Source: Fimousia sp045616445
GTDB lineage: Bacteria > Bacillota > Clostridia > Lachnospirales > Lachnospiraceae
Direction of reading: 5' to 3'
DNA: 64,000 nucleotides
Assembly (NCBI GenBank): GCA_045616445.1
Contig: JAZLGR010000004.1
Span: forward strand, 94,583 to 158,582
Part shown: piece after piece, positions 8,399-18,014 of the stretch
Layout of the letters: the number at the start of each line of letters is the position of its first letter
How positions within the stretch are numbered: position 1 is the first letter of the stretch
Notes under the pieces: model-generated
The model's database searches: none
Told to the model about the DNA's origin: nothing
The model's input: only the letters and a program-made list of their open reading frames with translations
Translations under genes and position numbers: made by a program

Positions 8399-9424
8399 AT
8401 GGATTACAAATCTTCAGGAGTAGATATCGAAGCTGGATACAAATCAGTGGAGTTAATGAAAAAACACGTAAAAGCGACAATGAGACCAGAAGTACTTGGT
8501 AACATTGGTGGATTTGCAGGTGCATTTGACCTTGCAGGAATTAAAGATATGGAAGAACCTGTATTATTATCCGGTACTGACGGATGTGGTACAAAGGTTA
8601 AATTAGCTATGATTTTAGACAAACATGACACAATCGGTATCGATGCAGTTGCTATGTGTGTCAACGATATTGCATGTTCCGGTGGGGAACCATTATTCTT
8701 CCTCGACTACATTGCATGTGGTAAGAACTATCCAGAAAAGATCGCAACAATCGTGAAAGGTGTTGCAGACGGATGTATCCAGTCTGAAGCAGCTTTAGTT
8801 GGTGGTGAAACAGCAGAACATCCAGGATTAATGCCTGAAGATGATTACGATTTAGCTGGTTTTGCTGTTGGTGTAGTTGACCGCAAGGATATGATCACAG
8901 GTGAGAATATCGCTGATGGTGACGTAATCGTTGGTATTGCATCCACAGGTGTTCACAGCAACGGCTTCTCTTTAGTACGTAAAGTATTTGAAATGACAGA
9001 AGAATCCTTAACAACATACTATGATGAATTAGGCACAACTTTAGGTGAGGCATTACTTGCTCCTACAAGAATTTACGTAAAAGGCTTAAAAGCAGTGAAG
9101 AATGCAGGTGTGACTGTGAAGGGCTGTTCCCACATCACAGGTGGCGGTTTCTATGAAAATATTCCTAGAATGCTTCCAGAAGGCGCACACGCAGTGATCG
9201 AAAAAGGTTCCTATGAAGTACCTGCAATCTTTAAATTATTAGCAAAGACAGGTAACATTGCAGAAGAAATGATGTACAACACATACAACATGGGTGTTGG
9301 TATGATGTTAGTAGTAGATGCAGCAGATGTTGACAAGACAATCGAAGCACTTGCATCCACAGGCGATCAGGCATGGGTAGTTGGTAAGATCGAAGCCGGC
9401 GAAAAAGGAGTAACATTATGTTAA
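8399..9424 (+). CDS. purM: Phosphoribosylformylglycinamidine cyclo-ligase
   Basis: AIR synthetase, ATP-dependent ring closure of FGAM to AIR. It has 341 residues, as usual. The N-terminal DYKSSGVDIEAG, the SGTDGCGTKVKLA motif near residue 60, and the VGGETAEHPG phosphate-binding motif near residue 140 are all present. An AAAAGGAGAA site is upstream. The last 7 bases overlap purN, which points to coupled translation. Confidence 0.96.
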   Translation: MDYKSSGVDIEAGYKSVELMKKHVKATMRPEVLGNIGGFAGAFDLAGIKDMEEPVLLSGTDGCGTKVKLAMILDKHDTIGIDAVAMCVNDIACSGGEPLFFLDYIACGKNYPEKIATIVKGVADGCIQSEAALVGGETAEHPGLMPEDDYDLAGFAVGVVDRKDMITGENIADGDVIVGIASTGVHSNGFSLVRKVFEMTEESLTTYYDELGTTLGEALLAPTRIYVKGLKAVKNAGVTVKGCSHITGGGFYENIPRMLPEGAHAVIEKGSYEVPAIFKLLAKTGNIAEEMMYNTYNMGVGMMLVVDAADVDKTIEALASTGDQAWVVGKIEAGEKGVTLC

Positions 9425-10047
9425 AAATCGCTGTATTGGTATCCGGCGGCGGGACCAATCTTCAGGCAATCATTGACGGAATCGAGAATGGGACCATTAC
9501 CAATGCAAAAATCGATGTTGTCATCAGTAACAACGAAGGAGTTTATTCCTTAGAACGTGCTGCAAAGGCAGGTATCGATGCGAAGGTTATTTCTCCAAAG
9601 TATTTTGAAACAAGAGCGCAGTTTAATGAAGCATTATATGATGAATTAGTATCCCGCGGTGTGGATCTCATCGTACTTGCAGGCTGTCTTGTTGTCATTC
9701 CGGAAAAGATCATAAACCATTTTGAAAATAGAATCATCAATATTCACCCATCCTTAATCCCATCCTTCTGCGGAACCGGATATTATGGATTAAAGGTGCA
9801 TGAAAAAGCATTAGAACGAGGCGTGAAGGTGTCCGGCGCAACCGTACATTTTGTAGATGCCGGTACAGATACTGGTCCGATCATTGATCAGAAAGCGGTA
9901 TATATTGAAGAAGGAGATACTCCGAAGGTATTACAGCAGAGAATCATGGAACAGGCTGAATGGGTGATCATGCCGAAAGCAATCGATGACATTGCCAATG
10001 GCAGAATCGAAGTTGTGGATCACAAAGTGGTTAGAAAGGATAAATAG
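9418..10047 (+). CDS. purN: Phosphoribosylglycinamide formyltransferase
   Basis: Transfers a formyl group from 10-formyl-THF to GAR. It is 209 residues long, typical. The N-terminal VLVSGGGTNLQAI binds the phosphate; the catalytic Asn-His lies in NIHPSLIPSF and the catalytic Asp in VDAGTDTGPI. The AAAGGAG site for purN lies within the end of purM. purD follows after 3 bp. Confidence 0.96.
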   Translation: MLKIAVLVSGGGTNLQAIIDGIENGTITNAKIDVVISNNEGVYSLERAAKAGIDAKVISPKYFETRAQFNEALYDELVSRGVDLIVLAGCLVVIPEKIINHFENRIINIHPSLIPSFCGTGYYGLKVHEKALERGVKVSGATVHFVDAGTDTGPIIDQKAVYIEEGDTPKVLQQRIMEQAEWVIMPKAIDDIANGRIEVVDHKVVRKDK

Positions 10048-10050
10048 AAT

Positions 10051-11325
10051 ATGAAAGTTTTAGTTGTAGGTAGTGGCGGTAGAGAACATGCTATTTGCTG
10101 GGCTATCGCAAAAAGTGATAAAGTAGATAAGATTTACTGTGCACCAGGTAACGCAGGTATTACAGAATACGCTGAATGTGTGAATATTGGTGCCATGGAC
10201 TTTGAAAAGTTAGTAGCATTTGCGAAAGAAGAAGCCATCGACTTAACAGTCATCGGTATGGACGATCCATTGGTAGCAGGTGTTGTTGATGCATTTGAAG
10301 AAGCAGGACTTCGCGTGTTTGGACCACGTGCTAACGCAGCAATCATTGAAGGATCCAAAGCATTCTCCAAAGACTTAATGAAGAAATACAACATCCCAAC
10401 AGCAGCATACGAAAACTTCACATCTGCTGAAGATGCATTAGCATATCTTGAAACAGCCAAAATGCCAATCGTATTAAAGGCTTCCGGTCTTGCCCTTGGT
10501 AAGGGTGTATTAATCTGCAATACATTAGAAGAAGCAAAAGAAGGCGTTAAGACATTAATGCTTGACAAACAGTTTGGTACAGCTGGTGATACCATCGTAA
10601 TCGAAGAATTCATGACAGGTCGTGAAGTATCTGTACTTGCATTCTCCGATGGTAAAACAATCAAATGCATGACATCCGCACAGGATCACAAACGTGCAAA
10701 AGACGGTGATCAGGGTCTTAACACAGGCGGTATGGGAACATTCTCTCCATCCCCATTCTACACAAAAGACGTAGAAGAATTCTGTGAAACATACATCTAC
10801 CAGCCAACCATCGATGCAATGGCAGCAGAAGGCCGTCCATTCGTTGGTGTATTATTCACTGGTTTAATGTTAACAGAAGATGGACCTAAAGTACTTGAAT
10901 ACAACTGCCGTTTCGGTGATCCTGAAACTCAGGTAGTACTTCCACGTATGAAGAATGATATCGTTGAAGTATTCGAAGCTTGTGTAGACGGTACTTTAGA
11001 TCAGATCGATCTTGAATTTGCTGACAATGCAGCAGTTTGTGTTGTTCTTGCATCCGCTGGTTACCCAGAAAGCTACCAGAAGGGATTTGAAATCACAGGT
11101 ATTGAAGAAGTAAACGCTATGGAAGGTTACCATGTATACCACGCTGGTTCTAAGTTTGACGAAGACGGCAAGTTAGTAACAAACGGCGGTCGTGTACTTG
11201 GTGTAACAGCACTTGGCGCTGACTTAAAAGAAGCAAGAGCAAACGCTTATGAAGCAACAAAATCCGTACATTTCGATAACAAATATATGAGAAATGATAT
11301 CGGTAAAGCGATTGACGAAGCATAA
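10051..11325 (+). CDS. purD: Phosphoribosylamine-glycine ligase
   Basis: GAR synthetase, an ATP-grasp enzyme joining glycine to phosphoribosylamine. It has 424 residues. The N-terminal VVGSGGREHAI is the family signature, and the ATP-grasp motifs DHKRAKDGDQG and YNCRFGDPE are at about residues 213 and 288. It is the last gene of the visible pur operon and is followed by two terminator-like hairpins. Confidence 0.96.
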   Translation: MKVLVVGSGGREHAICWAIAKSDKVDKIYCAPGNAGITEYAECVNIGAMDFEKLVAFAKEEAIDLTVIGMDDPLVAGVVDAFEEAGLRVFGPRANAAIIEGSKAFSKDLMKKYNIPTAAYENFTSAEDALAYLETAKMPIVLKASGLALGKGVLICNTLEEAKEGVKTLMLDKQFGTAGDTIVIEEFMTGREVSVLAFSDGKTIKCMTSAQDHKRAKDGDQGLNTGGMGTFSPSPFYTKDVEEFCETYIYQPTIDAMAAEGRPFVGVLFTGLMLTEDGPKVLEYNCRFGDPETQVVLPRMKNDIVEVFEACVDGTLDQIDLEFADNAAVCVVLASAGYPESYQKGFEITGIEEVNAMEGYHVYHAGSKFDEDGKLVTNGGRVLGVTALGADLKEARANAYEATKSVHFDNKYMRNDIGKAIDEA

Positions 11326-11339
11326 TCGATTGCTTTTTT
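11317..11339 (+). terminator. Weak hairpin at the purD stop
   Basis: GAAGCA and TGCTTT pair around an 8-base loop that includes the purD stop codon, followed by T's. The stem is only 5-6 bp, so this is at best an auxiliary terminator to the one at 11363. Confidence 0.35.
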
Positions 11340-11362
11340 CATCGAATCTATCATATGATCAT

Positions 11363-11401
11363 AGAGGGCTTTTGGTCTTTGGGACTGGGAGCTCTTTTTT
11401 T
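11363..11401 (+). terminator. Terminator after purD
   Basis: AGAGGGCT pairs with AGCTCTTT (including G-T pairs), with an inner GGTC/GACT stem, followed by a T-run. It separates the pur operon from the GntR regulator. Confidence 0.65.
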
Positions 11402-11428
11402 ATTCCATCTTTTGTTTTTCGATTTGCT

Positions 11429-11457
11429 TTGCACTGGTTGTGCATTTGTGCTATTAT
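11429..11457 (+). promoter_or_regulatory. Candidate promoter and operator of the GntR regulator
   Basis: TTGCAC, 17-bp spacer, TATTAT. The inverted repeat TGCAC-tggtt-GTGCA (11430-11444) overlaps the -35 element, a plausible autoregulatory operator for the dimeric GntR protein encoded just downstream. The -35 is only a partial match to consensus. Confidence 0.45.
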
Positions 11458-11499
11458 AGATATAACAGAGAGAACATAGCTTTGAAAGTGGGTGTGATT

Positions 11500-11874
11500 A
11501 TGATAATAGAGATAGATTTTAACAGTGAGGAAGCCATCTATATTCAGCTCTGCAATCAGATTGTTATGGGAATTGCGACGACACAGCTGCGTGCCGGAGA
11601 TTCACTGCCTTCCGTCAGACAGATGGCGGAGATGCTGGGGGTGAATATGCACACTGTGAACAAAGCCTACTCCATTCTAAAGCAGGATGGATATCTGACA
11701 CTGGACCGTCGAAGAGGTGCAGTGATTGCAGTATCCACCCGTGAGAAGATTAAGGAGATGCAGGAATTCCAGACCCGTCTTCAGATTATGATGGCACAGG
11801 CTTACTGTAAGGATATTGGCCGCGATGATATGCACAGGATCGTGGATTACTGGTATAACCAGTTTGAGGATTAG
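11500..11874 (+). CDS. GntR-family regulator, YtrA-like short type
   Basis: DNA-binding repressor-like protein of 124 residues. It has an N-terminal winged helix (IYIQLCNQI, then GDSLPSVRQMAE and the recognition helix NMHTVNKAYSIL) and a short helical tail of about 50 residues in place of a ligand domain, which is the YtrA subgroup pattern. YtrA-like repressors usually sit beside ABC exporters, but none is here; clpC follows after 45 bp. I start it at the ATG at 11500, since longer in-frame starts reach into the promoter. The ribosome site is weak. Confidence 0.8.
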   Translation: MIIEIDFNSEEAIYIQLCNQIVMGIATTQLRAGDSLPSVRQMAEMLGVNMHTVNKAYSILKQDGYLTLDRRRGAVIAVSTREKIKEMQEFQTRLQIMMAQAYCKDIGRDDMHRIVDYWYNQFED

Positions 11875-11919
11875 ATCACAGGAATAGGAATAAATAATAG
11901 CAACAGGAGGACCATGTTT

Positions 11920-14367
11920 ATGGCTTTACCATATACAACAATTGCGGAAACTGCACTGGAACATGCAGATTTTGCCGTAGCTGAGCTTGGACAGAAGTAT
12001 GTCGAGACAGAGCATCTGCTTCTCGGTCTGCTCTGGGCCAGAGAAGGTGTCGCAGCGAAGGTGTTAGAACAGCACAGTGTGACAGAAGATAAGATTGTTC
12101 CATTTTTACATAGAAGTGAGATGTTTCGTTTGGCAGGAACAACAGATAAACCAGTACCTACTCCAAGAGTGGTATATATTTTGGAATATGCAGAGACACT
12201 GGCACATCGTTATGGATTCATGTCCATCGGAACGGAGCTGTTACTGGCATCCCTGCTTTTGGATGATGAGAATACAGCCTGCCAGATCCTTAGAAAACTG
12301 GATGTGGATCTGAAGAAGATCTTCGTGGACTGTATGATCTCTGCAGGTGTGGATGCTGGCGCAGCAAAAAAAGAATATAAGAATAAGAATGTAACAGAGA
12401 CAAAGGCCAGGGAGGGTATCCTTGGACAGTACAGTACGGATCTGACCCAGCTTGCCGCAGAAGGCAAATTGGATCCGATGATCGGCCGTGAGAAGGAGAT
12501 GGAACGACTCCTTCAGATTTTAAGCAGACGTACCAAGAACAATCCATGTTTTGTGGGAGAACCAGGCGTTGGTAAGACTGCCATCGTGGAAGGATTTGCC
12601 CAGAGACTGGTGCGTGGAGAAGTGCCGGAGAATATGAAGAATAAGAAGCTGATCAGCTTGGACATCTCTGGCGTGGTTGCTGGCTCTAAGTATCGTGGAG
12701 AGTTCGAAGAACGTATTAAGAGAATCATCGCAGAGGTAAAGAATGGAGGCGATGTCATCCTGTTCATCGATGAGATCCATACCATTATCGGTGCCGGCGG
12801 TGCAGAGGGTGCCATCGATGCATCCAATATTTTAAAACCATCCCTTGCAAGGGGTGAGATTCAGCTGATTGGTGCCACAACAAGGGCAGAATATACCAAG
12901 TATATTGAGAAGGATGCAGCCTTAGAGCGCCGTTTTCAGCCAATTGATGTGGCAGAACCAACCATCGAAGAGACTGTTGATATTTTGAAGGGATTAAGCT
13001 CCAGATTTGAGCTTCACCACCGTGTGGAATATACAGAGGAAGCCCTCATAGAAGCAGCGAAGCTGTCCAAGCGCTACGTGGCAGACCGTTTCCTTCCAGA
13101 TAAGGCCATCGACTTAATCGATGAAGCAGCTTCCAGAAAAACCATGGATAAGCGTACCAAACCAGCAGAATTCAAGGTGTTAGAAGAAGAGATCCGTGCC
13201 CTTTCTGTGGAAGTAGAAAGCAAGCTGATCGAAGGAAACCTTGAGGAAGCAAGAGCGGCAAAACAGCTCTTAGAAGAAGATATCAGCAGACTTGCCAAGA
13301 TGGAAGAAAAGTGGGAGAAGAAGGGAAGAACCAATATCCGTCAGATTACAGCCGACGATATTGCCCTTGTCATTACCCAGTGGACGAACATTCCGGTCTC
13401 CCAGTTAAAGCAGAGTGAGATGAAGCGTCTGAAGAATATGGAGAAGTTACTCCATAAGCGTGTGATCGGCCAGGATGAAGCAGTGGTTGCTGTGTCCAAG
13501 GCAGTGAAGAGAAGCCGTGTGGGACTGAAGAACCCTGCTCGTCCGATTGGATCTTTCCTGTTCTTAGGACCAACCGGTGTAGGTAAGACAGAGCTCTCCA
13601 AAGCCCTTGCAGAAGCGGTGTTTGGCAGTGAAGAAGAGATCATCCGTGTGGATATGTCTGAATATATGGAAAAACACAGTGTGTCCAAGTTGATTGGATC
13701 CCCTCCAGGCTATGTAGGCTTCGAAGATGGGGGACAGCTCTCTGAACAGGTCAGAAGAAAGCCTTACTGTGTCATCTTATTTGACGAAATCGAGAAGGCC
13801 CATCCGGATGTATTCAATATCTTATTACAGGTACTGGATGATGGACGAATTACAGATTCCCAGGGACGTACTGTGGATTTTAAGAATACCATTATGATCA
13901 TGACCTCCAATGCAGGCGCCAACCGTATCGTGGCACCAAAGCATCTTGGGTTTGGTGCAGCAACGGATGCTGATGTAAATCATGAGAAGATGAAGAATGC
14001 TGTGATGCAGGAGGTTCGTCAGATGTTCAAGCCGGAATTCTTAAACCGTATCGATGAGATCATGGTATTCCGCTCCCTGAACAAGGCTGAAGTCAGAGAT
14101 ATTGCCAAGCTGATGATGGCAGATCTGATAAGCCGTGCGGCTGAGAACTTAGACATTACCCTGAAGGTTTCCCGCTATGTATATGATTATCTGGCAGAGA
14201 AGGGATACGATGAAAAGTATGGAGCAAGACCGCTTCGACGTCTCATTCAGACCGACATTGAGGATAAATTAGCAGACTTTATTTTAGAAGGAGAAGTGGC
14301 AGCAGGAGATGTCGTAAACCTTCGTATCAAGAACAAAGAGCTGGCATTTGTAAAGAATAAAAACTAG
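11920..14367 (+). CDS. clpC: ATP-dependent Clp protease ATPase subunit ClpC
   Basis: AAA+ unfoldase that feeds proteins to ClpP. I prefer the ATG at 11920 (815 residues) to that at 11914, because AGGAGG ends at 11910 and the later start gives normal spacing. Order: Clp-N repeats (1-150), AAA-1 with Walker A GEPGVGKT and Walker B LFIDEIHT, a middle coiled-coil domain with UVR-like character (~410-470), AAA-2 with GPTGVGKTE and ILFDEIEKAH, then the C-terminal D2-small domain. In many Firmicutes clpC sits in ctsR-mcsA-mcsB-clpC; here a GntR gene lies upstream and no mcsAB or ctsR is present. Confidence 0.95.
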   Translation: MALPYTTIAETALEHADFAVAELGQKYVETEHLLLGLLWAREGVAAKVLEQHSVTEDKIVPFLHRSEMFRLAGTTDKPVPTPRVVYILEYAETLAHRYGFMSIGTELLLASLLLDDENTACQILRKLDVDLKKIFVDCMISAGVDAGAAKKEYKNKNVTETKAREGILGQYSTDLTQLAAEGKLDPMIGREKEMERLLQILSRRTKNNPCFVGEPGVGKTAIVEGFAQRLVRGEVPENMKNKKLISLDISGVVAGSKYRGEFEERIKRIIAEVKNGGDVILFIDEIHTIIGAGGAEGAIDASNILKPSLARGEIQLIGATTRAEYTKYIEKDAALERRFQPIDVAEPTIEETVDILKGLSSRFELHHRVEYTEEALIEAAKLSKRYVADRFLPDKAIDLIDEAASRKTMDKRTKPAEFKVLEEEIRALSVEVESKLIEGNLEEARAAKQLLEEDISRLAKMEEKWEKKGRTNIRQITADDIALVITQWTNIPVSQLKQSEMKRLKNMEKLLHKRVIGQDEAVVAVSKAVKRSRVGLKNPARPIGSFLFLGPTGVGKTELSKALAEAVFGSEEEIIRVDMSEYMEKHSVSKLIGSPPGYVGFEDGGQLSEQVRRKPYCVILFDEIEKAHPDVFNILLQVLDDGRITDSQGRTVDFKNTIMIMTSNAGANRIVAPKHLGFGAATDADVNHEKMKNAVMQEVRQMFKPEFLNRIDEIMVFRSLNKAEVRDIAKLMMADLISRAAENLDITLKVSRYVYDYLAEKGYDEKYGARPLRRLIQTDIEDKLADFILEGEVAAGDVVNLRIKNKELAFVKNKN

Positions 14368-14424
14368 ATTCCAGTTATCAAATACGATATAATAGAAGCA
14401 ACAATATTCTAGGAGGAATTGATT

Positions 14425-14838
14425 ATGGCAGTAGTAAAAGAATTAATTACTGTTACTGATAACCAGACCTTAAGCTTTGGCGATTACAGCCTGGCTGAAA
14501 AGACAAAAAAGGGAGATTTTCTCTTCCAGGGTGATATCTACAAGATTAAGACATTTGCAGAGATCACAAAGCTTGAAAAGAACGGAATGATGATCTACGA
14601 ATCCGTTCCAGGTACAGCAGTACACGATTTGACCGTTACCGATACAACTGTAGTATTCAAGGTGGAAGCAGCAGAAGATGTGGAGATCACACTGGGTTTA
14701 GAACCGGAAAGCGAATACAAGGTTTATGTGGATAACACAAACTTAGGCAGAATGAGAACAAACTTAGGCGGTAAACTGACTGTAAGTACAGAATTTAATG
14801 GAAGCAACGAAGCAGAAGTTAAAATTGTTAAAGCATAG
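14425..14838 (+). CDS. Conserved short protein of unknown function
   Basis: The 137-residue product starts at the ATG at 14425, with AGGAGGAA at 14411-14418. It looks soluble and beta-rich, with no signal peptide or membrane span, and ends in a NLGGKLTVS-type Gly-rich segment. It lies between clpC and radA, 8 bp before radA. I have an impression that similar short clostridial proteins carry the label 'endosialidase' in databases; nothing in this sequence supports a sialidase. Confidence 0.7.
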   Translation: MAVVKELITVTDNQTLSFGDYSLAEKTKKGDFLFQGDIYKIKTFAEITKLEKNGMMIYESVPGTAVHDLTVTDTTVVFKVEAAEDVEITLGLEPESEYKVYVDNTNLGRMRTNLGGKLTVSTEFNGSNEAEVKIVKA

Positions 14839-14846
14839 GAGTTTTT

Positions 14847-16205
14847 ATGGCAAAAAGTAAAACTGTATACTTTTGCCAGGAATGTGGTTATGAATCTGCG
14901 AAGTGGATGGGGCAGTGCCCAGCCTGCAAGCAGTGGAATACATTTGTAGAAGAACGAATAGAGACAACCAAAAAGGGAGGGGCTAAGGCGAAGAAAACCG
15001 TAGCCTCTCCTATGAACATTATTAAGGTTTCTACGAAGGAAGAGGAGCGAATTCCAACCGGTATCAACGAATTAGACCGTGTTTTGGGCGGCGGAATCGT
15101 GAAGGGCTCCCTCTCCTTAGTCGGTGGTGATCCGGGCATCGGCAAATCCACCCTCCTTCTTCAGGTGTGCCGCAATCTGGCGAACGAAAACCGTAAAATT
15201 TTATATATTTCAGGAGAAGAATCCATGCATCAGATCAAGATGCGTGCATCAAGAATCGGGGAATTCACAGGAGAGCTGTTGCTACTTTGTGAGACAGATC
15301 TTGATACCATCTGTGATGGGATTCTCAAAGCAAAACCGGAATTTCTGGTCATCGACTCTATCCAGACCATGTATTCAGACCAGGTAAGCTCTGCTGCGGG
15401 CAGTGTATCCCAGGTTCGTGAGGTGACCGCACGACTCATGAGAATTGCGAAGGAACATAACATTGCGATTTTCATTGTTGGTCATGTGACGAAAGAAGGC
15501 GTGGTTGCCGGACCAAGAACCTTAGAACATATGGTGGATACTGTTCTCTATTTTGAGGGCGACCGACAGGCAGTCTACCGCATCTTACGAAGTGTTAAGA
15601 ACCGATTCGGATCCACCAACGAGATTGGTGTATTTGAGATGCGGCAGGACGGACTTTCCGAGGTGGAGAATCCTTCCCAGATCATGTTAAATGGCAGACC
15701 CCTTGATGCACCGGGTTCCGTAGTTGTATGTTCCCTAGAGGGGACCAGACCAGTGCTCATTGAAATTCAGGCACTGGTATCTCCAACCAACTTTAATATG
15801 CCAAGAAGAACAGCGGTGGGCATTGATTATAACCGTGTGAATCTTCTTATGGCAGTGCTTGATAAACGTGTGGGCATGCAGCTTGGCGGCTGTGATGCCT
15901 ATGTGAACTTAGCTGGGGGTATGAAGCTTGGCGAACCAGCCATCGACCTTGGCATCGTTATGGCCATTGCCTCAAGTTATCGCAATGTACCACTTTCTGC
16001 AGATACGATCATATTCGGCGAGGTTGGTCTTGTGGGAGAAATTCGTGGCGTGTCCCAGGCAGATCAGAGAATCTTAGAAGCGGAGAAGATGGGCTTTAAA
16101 ACCTGTATCCTGCCGAAGGCGAATCTGGATAATATTCGTATTCAGACAGACATGAAGCTCCTTGGGGTGGCAAATGTTCGCGACGCATTGGATTGCATTG
16201 TATAA
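14847..16205 (+). CDS. radA: DNA repair protein RadA (branch-migration helicase)
   Basis: RecA-like motor that helps process recombination intermediates. It has 452 residues, typical. An N-terminal C4 zinc finger (CQECG ... CPAC) precedes Walker A GGDPGIGKST, the RadA-specific KNRFG motif near residue 250, and a C-terminal Lon-protease-like domain. An AGGAG site lies 7 bases before the ATG. It follows clpC and the short unknown protein, a common clostridial arrangement. Confidence 0.95.
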   Translation: MAKSKTVYFCQECGYESAKWMGQCPACKQWNTFVEERIETTKKGGAKAKKTVASPMNIIKVSTKEEERIPTGINELDRVLGGGIVKGSLSLVGGDPGIGKSTLLLQVCRNLANENRKILYISGEESMHQIKMRASRIGEFTGELLLLCETDLDTICDGILKAKPEFLVIDSIQTMYSDQVSSAAGSVSQVREVTARLMRIAKEHNIAIFIVGHVTKEGVVAGPRTLEHMVDTVLYFEGDRQAVYRILRSVKNRFGSTNEIGVFEMRQDGLSEVENPSQIMLNGRPLDAPGSVVVCSLEGTRPVLIEIQALVSPTNFNMPRRTAVGIDYNRVNLLMAVLDKRVGMQLGGCDAYVNLAGGMKLGEPAIDLGIVMAIASSYRNVPLSADTIIFGEVGLVGEIRGVSQADQRILEAEKMGFKTCILPKANLDNIRIQTDMKLLGVANVRDALDCIV

Positions 16206-16260
16206 AAAAATATGGTAAGATTAGCGATATTATGACTAAAAGGAATCGGGAGGATTTAGA

Positions 16261-17934
16261 ATGGAAGAAATGATTTCCAAAAACTTTATCGAACAGATTA
16301 TCGATAAAGATATTGCAGAGGGAAAATGTCCGAAGGTAGTGACTCGTTTCCCACCAGAACCAAACGGTTATTTACATATTGGCCATGCAAAGTCCATCAT
16401 CTTAAACTCCGGACTTGCTAAAAAATATGGCGGAACATTCAATTTAAGATTTGATGATACAAACCCTACAAAAGAAAAGACAGAATTTGTTCAGTCCATC
16501 GTGGAAGACGTAAAGTGGCTTGGAGCAGATTTTGGATCAGAGTATCTCTATGCTTCTGATTACTTTGATCAGATGTATGAATGCGCGATCAAGCTGATTA
16601 AGAAGGGCAAAGCATATGTATGTGATTTAACACCAGAAGAAATTCGTGCATACCGTGGTACTTTAACAGAACCAGGTAAGAACAGCCCATACAGAGACCG
16701 TTCTGTAGAAGAAAACCTTGCATTATTTGAAGCAATGAAGAATGGGGAATTCCCAGACGGAAGCAAGGTACTTCGTGCGAAGATCGATATGAGCGCAGGT
16801 AACATCAACATGCGTGACCCAATCATCTATCGTATTGCCCGCATGACACACCACAATACTGGTGATAAATGGTGCATCTACCCAATGTACGACTTTGCTC
16901 ATCCAATTGAAGATGCAGTGGAAGGTGTTACACACTCCATCTGTACTTTAGAATTTGAAGATCATCGTCCATTATATGACTGGGTAGCCATCGAATGTGG
17001 CTTCAAGAACAGCCCGGACGAAGCACCAAAGCAGATTGAATTTGCAAAATTATACCTTACCAATGTAGTAACTGGTAAGAGATATATCAAGAAATTAGTA
17101 GAAGATGGCATCGTAGACGGATGGGATGATCCTCGTCTTGTATCCATCGCTGCATTAAAACGTCGTGGATTTACACCAAGAGCAATCCGTACCTTTATGG
17201 AACAGGTTGGTGTATCCAAGAGCCAGAGCTCTGTAGACTATGCAATGCTTGAATACTTCATTCGTGATGACTTAAAGCTTGACTGTCCACGTGTGGCTGC
17301 AATCTTAGATCCAATTAAACTTGTGATCACCAACTATCCAGAAGGTGAAACAGAGATGGTGACAGTACCAAACAACCAGGAAAATCCAGAACTGGGTTCC
17401 CGTGAAGTACCATTCTCCCGCGAAGTTTGGATTGAACGCGAAGACTTCAAGATTGAAAAACCTAGAAAGTACCGTCGTTTCTATGTTGGCAATGAAGTTC
17501 GTCTCATGAATGCTTATTTCGTAACCTGTACAGGATATGAAACAGACAAAGACGGCAATGTTACTACAATTTATGGAACCTACGATCCAGCATCCAAGGG
17601 TGGCAACTCCCCAGATGGACGTAAAGTTCGTGGTACAATCCACTGGGTAAACTGCGAAACTGCAAAGGAAGCAGAAGTTCGTCTCTATGAGAATATCGTA
17701 GATGAAGAAAAGGGTGTCTATAACGAAGAAACTGGTGAGATGAATATCAATCCAAACTCCATTCAGGTGATTGAAAAAGCGTACATCGAACCAGAAGTAG
17801 GTAACTATAAACCGGGAGACAGCTTCCAGTTCTTAAGAACAGGATTCTTTGTAATCGATATTAAGGATACTACAGACGACAAGATGGTATTCAACCGTAT
17901 TGTAAGCTTAAAGAGCTCCTATAAACCACAGTAA
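16261..17934 (+). CDS. glnS: Glutaminyl-tRNA synthetase
   Basis: Class I aminoacyl-tRNA synthetase charging tRNA-Gln directly. It has 557 residues, close to the E. coli length. The HIGH motif is in YLHIGHAKS (residues ~38-46), and FDDTNPTKE follows. Where E. coli GlnRS has the KMSKS-type VMSKRKL before the Trp-Asp-Asp-Pro-Arg segment, this protein has VTGKRYIKK, a weaker form of the motif. Two beta-barrel anticodon domains make up the C-terminal ~220 residues. It is followed at once by a strong terminator. Confidence 0.95.
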   Translation: MEEMISKNFIEQIIDKDIAEGKCPKVVTRFPPEPNGYLHIGHAKSIILNSGLAKKYGGTFNLRFDDTNPTKEKTEFVQSIVEDVKWLGADFGSEYLYASDYFDQMYECAIKLIKKGKAYVCDLTPEEIRAYRGTLTEPGKNSPYRDRSVEENLALFEAMKNGEFPDGSKVLRAKIDMSAGNINMRDPIIYRIARMTHHNTGDKWCIYPMYDFAHPIEDAVEGVTHSICTLEFEDHRPLYDWVAIECGFKNSPDEAPKQIEFAKLYLTNVVTGKRYIKKLVEDGIVDGWDDPRLVSIAALKRRGFTPRAIRTFMEQVGVSKSQSSVDYAMLEYFIRDDLKLDCPRVAAILDPIKLVITNYPEGETEMVTVPNNQENPELGSREVPFSREVWIEREDFKIEKPRKYRRFYVGNEVRLMNAYFVTCTGYETDKDGNVTTIYGTYDPASKGGNSPDGRKVRGTIHWVNCETAKEAEVRLYENIVDEEKGVYNEETGEMNINPNSIQVIEKAYIEPEVGNYKPGDSFQFLRTGFFVIDIKDTTDDKMVFNRIVSLKSSYKPQ

Positions 17935-17945
17935 TGAATGAATCA

Positions 17946-17972
17946 GGCGGAATCTGTGATTCCGCCTTTTTT
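17946..17972 (+). terminator. Terminator after glnS
   Basis: Perfect 9-bp stem GGCGGAATC/GATTCCGCC with a 3-base loop and a T-run. It lies inside the longest possible open frame of the next gene, which argues for that gene's downstream start at 18015. Confidence 0.93.
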
Positions 17973-18014
17973 AACGTATATGATTTTTACATGAAATTTT
18001 ATGAAGGAGAAAGA

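Noticed and set aside
17934..18014. Earlier ATG for the aminotransferase
   Set aside because: It would place the 9-bp glnS terminator inside the coding region; the ATG at 18015 has AAGGAGAA before it.
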